DNA from: Biscogniauxia marginata | Taxonomy: Eukaryota; Ascomycota; Sordariomycetes; Xylariales; Xylariaceae | Direction of reading: 5' to 3' | NCBI GenBank assembly: GCA_022695795.1 | Contig: MU404073.1 | Coordinates: 310,001-374,000, forward strand | DNA length: 64,000 bases | In this document: piece after piece, positions 60,611 to 64,000 of the stretch | Position numbering within the stretch: the stretch's first letter is position 1 | How the letters are laid out: the number at the start of each line of letters is the position of its first letter | Program-made: the position numbers and the translations under genes | Notes under the pieces: generated by a model | Database searches by the model: none | The model's input: the letters and a program-made list of their open reading frames with translations, nothing else | What the model was told of the DNA's origin: nothing

Positions 60611-63600
60611 TCCAAGTCTTGTTAGTGCAAGGGGCAGCAATTGCGGTTCCATCGATTCCCCCGTCGATTTCATCATTAAAACAACGGCTACAAAACGTGT
60701 CTTCTAGCCCGTGAAGTGCTATAGGACCTAGTGATAATGGGAGGTTACCCCGAGGTAGGATAGAAACCAGAAGGAGGCAGCTAAAGCTATCGCGACTTTG
60801 AAAAACAAATAAATTCTCAAAGCGTCTCGCATACTGGATAGATAGCTCAGTCCCGAATCGCCAGTAAACGTACATGAGCGAAAGCAGACGTGAAACGGGG
60901 AATATCATTCTTTTTAAAAGGCCTCAAAAGACAATTCCGAGGAAGACGCGCACGTAAAATGTCATCTTGACTATCCTTTAGAAGGGCGCATCGCAATAGC
61001 TCGCAAGAAGGTTGATGAGCAACCATGCTTCCATGAGCTTGGCCTAGTAGCGACCAGACTCTGGTGTTGTTAGTGAATAGCCTCGTCGCTCGAATCACAG
61101 GCCCGGTGACATTGTGAATACGTGTTAAGCGACGTTCCGTAGGGCAACCCTCACGGCTCAGGTATCCTTGCCGCCCTTCTCCACCATCGTGATGGGGCGG
61201 CAACTTTTGTGGTTAGCCTCAAGGGCCTTAACCAACATTGAGGGATTTGAGGATTGAGTGCACGGCTTAACCTAATTCAGGCGTCGAGTTAAGAGTGTTG
61301 CTTTTGCATGTTATGACTTGGCCATCTATAGTTCGAACGAGCGGCTTACCACAAGGCCGAGTGGCTTGCATCTGTCGAAGGTTCCTGCATCGGCGGATTG
61401 TATAATACATCCACACATCTTAGTATTGGTAAAACCGCAATGTCATTTTGCTGTTCAGCGAACAGACAGGGCGTTATTTCGTGGTACACGTATGTATGTA
61501 TTCCACGTGGACGTCCTTAGACCCAACATACCCTGGACATGCATGTACGTGCTGAGCGGAGCGATTTGGTCTGCAGCAGCAAGTCTGGATGACTGGCATA
61601 ATCACGATATGCACCGAGCTTCACGTTTTGGTTCTTCCATTTGGTTCTTATATCCGAGGGTAGTGATTCGGCTCTCAACGTGCAAGTAGTTAACCTAGGA
61701 GACTATTCGTAACCTAGATGGGAGAGATAGGAGAAATGCGCATATACACAAGCGTTACCTGAAGAAGTAAGTAAGTAACCTAATATTAGCGCATTAAAAT
61801 TATAAGGACAACATGTATCTTGGTTGTGTCTGGTTTCTTCCGTAGTCGTCTCGGGCTTGCAGCACCTTGTAATTTATCAGTGGGAAGAGTGTGTGGTAGC
61901 AAGAGCAGAGGCAGAGTTAGTGACGTATCAAATCGCGAGCACTGGGTCTTGCTGGAGTCATTATCTGCCTATCATATAGGTGTGGAGAATGGGTTCTTGG
62001 GTAGGAATCTACAATACCAGACTGCCAGAGTAGGTACATACCAAAAGCGCCTATGTAGGAATTTGAAATGTGCATAGAGATTCGGCCAATGAGGGGGGGG
62101 GGGGCCGTATTGGCACTGGCTACAGAGTACATGTACCCGTAAGTTTATGTCGACATCGGAGACTGCGGGGGTGCATTGACCAAACGAAGCGCGTCAATTC
62201 GCGTCAAATTCGCGTTTTCCACTCTATCAATTCCTTATCCCACTTCCCAAACTCCGTACTCTTTTTTCCCACTTCACCTCACATTCCGACTTGTCACCTG
62301 TGGCTAGAGAATTGATGTTGCAGGAGTCACAGGAAAGAACTGATGGAAAGTGTATGGGGAATTTTATGCTCTTTTTCATCACATCAATCACCATTACATT
62401 GGCTGCTGCTGTGCGCACCTAAACGAGGTAGAAGAAGGTTCAATGTTACCAAAGAACACAATTCGACCCGGCAACCTAATTCCCAGTAAGAACAACCTAA
62501 CCGTGGGAAGGGCAAAGCGATACATGTGTAAGTAAGGTAGAGGCGGCTGAGAGTACCTCGCCCCCAGCCTCTCGCTTTTCAGCCGACGAAGCGAGGTCGT
62601 TCGTGGTCTACCTGAAGGTCGTATTTGTCTTACATTGGCCTCAACGGCGTTCGTCTACATATACCTATCCATATGCAGCAACTATCGCGCTTGTAGCCCC
62701 TCAGTTGCATTCTGCAGCCCTCTCTCCTCTCTCTCCCATTCCCCCTTTTCCTCTCGAGTCCACAGCTCTTACCAGGGATACATATCTCCTACTAGTACTT
62801 ACATAGCAGTAGGTAGTCTAGCCCCATACACTCGTTGAGTAGCCAACGCCGACCTCAAGTCGTGGGCTGTGTTTGTATACTGTTTGCAGTTCGAATATCG
62901 CAAGCGCCCGCCCCCGCCTCAGCAGCGCATCAACGCAGCAATAGCAGCAGCAGCAGCAGCAGCAGAGGCCCAACAAACGAGCCAACGAACAGTAAGAGGC
63001 AAGTCGACTCGCGCCGACGCCTTGGCCGTTCATTCTTGACCATTCGATTCCGTACCTCGCTATAGACGCGTACCGTAAGTGACTTCCATTCCCCTATCGG
63101 ATGGCCAGAAGCGTCCCAAGGGGGGTCTCCCTGAGCAGTCTCAATCCACCCGCCGGCCGATCGTTGCATATGCGCTCCTGTCGTGTCCCTCTTGTCGCTG
63201 GCCACACCTGCATCCGGAGTGCATGTGCATCGAGCTAGAACGAAGTACCACAAATTCTTCAACGTCTCGCTCCACCGCGAATGCCTCTGGCTTGCGACCT
63301 GATCCGCACCATTCCTCTTCGTGCCCATGCCCTATTCCTTTTTAATTCCCTTTCTCGTCCTCCAAGGTCACATCACAGACCCCGGCTATCTTCTGCACGC
63401 GCTCGGCCAGGATACTCAACTGACCGCCTGAAATTTCCTTTTAGCTCTCTCTTCCCCCAGGGGGCCAATTGACCATCTACTGCCCCAGCGAGTCTAGCGC
63501 CCCGAGCACAGACAAGGGGAGACGAGATTCTGTTGTGTTTTTTTCTGGTAGGACCCTGTTGTCGCAATACTGTGTGCAACTGTGAAGCCGACCCCAAAGA

Positions 63601-64000
63601 ACTACAGTTCGATCCTCAACCCAGCTTGGCGCCCCCCTGTATGTCTGCACGTATGCGATTGACTATATGGGTATGCCTCCATCCCCTGTCACCTGGCCCC
63701 CCCTGCACCCTGCAGCACCACCTTATTCCAGAGTCTAGTAACCCTCCTCCTGCTACTTTATCCAGACCTTTACCTTACCTCTCCCTCCCACACCTAAACT
63801 TATATTTCTTTCAACCTCCAACCGTTACTGTCGTTCATTTCCTTCCACCCCCCCTATCTGTCCGTGGTGGAGGGCCGCAGCTACTAGCATCTACCCGGTT
63901 AGGAGCTGCCCTACTTAACCACCTGTACGGATCACATACGACATTGACGACTTCCACGATTTCCTTGTCACGTCTACTCCTACGCCGTTTACGACTTTGA
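60611..64000. other. Right flank, probable leader of a gene beyond the window
   Basis: No intact gene recognised. The 60611-61200 part is next to the pseudogene and may hold more of its decayed 5' end. A CAG/AGC microsatellite lies at 62943-62966. From about 63200 the plus strand becomes C/T-rich and stays open to the window edge in one frame (63533-64000), but the translation is Pro/Leu/Ser low complexity, as in long fungal 5' leaders. Confidence 0.45.
62943..62966. repeat. (CAG)n microsatellite
   Basis: About seven tandem AGC/CAG units; not placed in a supported gene, so a poly-Gln or poly-Ser tract is not claimed. Confidence 0.8.

Noticed and set aside
63533..64000. Open frame running off the right edge
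   Set aside because: Pro/Leu/Ser-rich translation from a C/T-rich tract; more likely the leader of a gene beyond the window.

Overview
This is nuclear DNA from a filamentous ascomycete (Pezizomycotina, most likely Sordariomycetes). The genes have short introns of 46-163 nt, most with a GTRNGT-type donor and a CTNAC-like branch site. The families are fungal: CBM18 chitin deacetylase, Cch1 calcium channel, Zn2Cys6 regulator, Sec20 and RTG2-type Ppx/GppA protein. Genes lie on both strands, are separated by 0.4-5.5 kb of non-coding DNA, and show no operon or cluster logic. The assignment to Sordariomycetes is inference; I have no marker gene.

Layout: 2.3-3.9 kb chitin deacetylase (+). 6.2-7.5 kb mitochondrial ribosomal protein uL2m (-). 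9.3-10.9 kb mitotic B-type cyclin (+) behind a long pyrimidine-rich leader. 12.8-13.6 kb Gly/Asp-rich protein of unknown function (+). 15.0-16.35 kb acidic unknown protein (-) whose reading frame is cut by one in-frame TAG. 17.3-19.3 kb ferroportin-like transporter (-). 21.0-21.3 kb small Ser/Arg-rich protein (-). 24.4-30.9 kb Cch1 voltage-gated calcium channel (-), the largest gene. 33.1-35.8 kb DDT/WHIM-like + PHD finger protein (+). 41.3-43.7 kb HMG-box transcription factor with Gln/His tracts (+). 45.6-46.95 kb SEC20 (-). 47.4-47.8 kb mL53 (+). 48.4-49.6 kb (perhaps to 49.9 kb) inorganic pyrophosphatase (-). 54.5-56.4 kb Zn2Cys6 regulator (+). 56.8-58.8 kb RTG2-like Ppx/GppA protein (-). 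59.5-60.6 kb a decayed O-fucosyltransferase-like pseudogene (-). The last 3.4 kb looks like promoter/leader of a gene beyond the edge.

The genes are mostly housekeeping: mitochondrial translation (uL2m, mL53), pyrophosphate removal, Golgi-to-ER retrograde transport, cell cycle, calcium entry, metal transport and chromatin/transcription. I do not see a new multi-gene system. The points most worth a second look are the in-frame TAG at 16107-16109, a possible mitochondrial-targeted long form of the pyrophosphatase, the fucosyltransferase relic whose stop pattern could reflect RIP-type C-to-T change, and a dispersed ACCTAGGT palindrome family in intergenic DNA. Splice junctions were chosen by eye and checked for reading-frame arithmetic; none has transcript support here.
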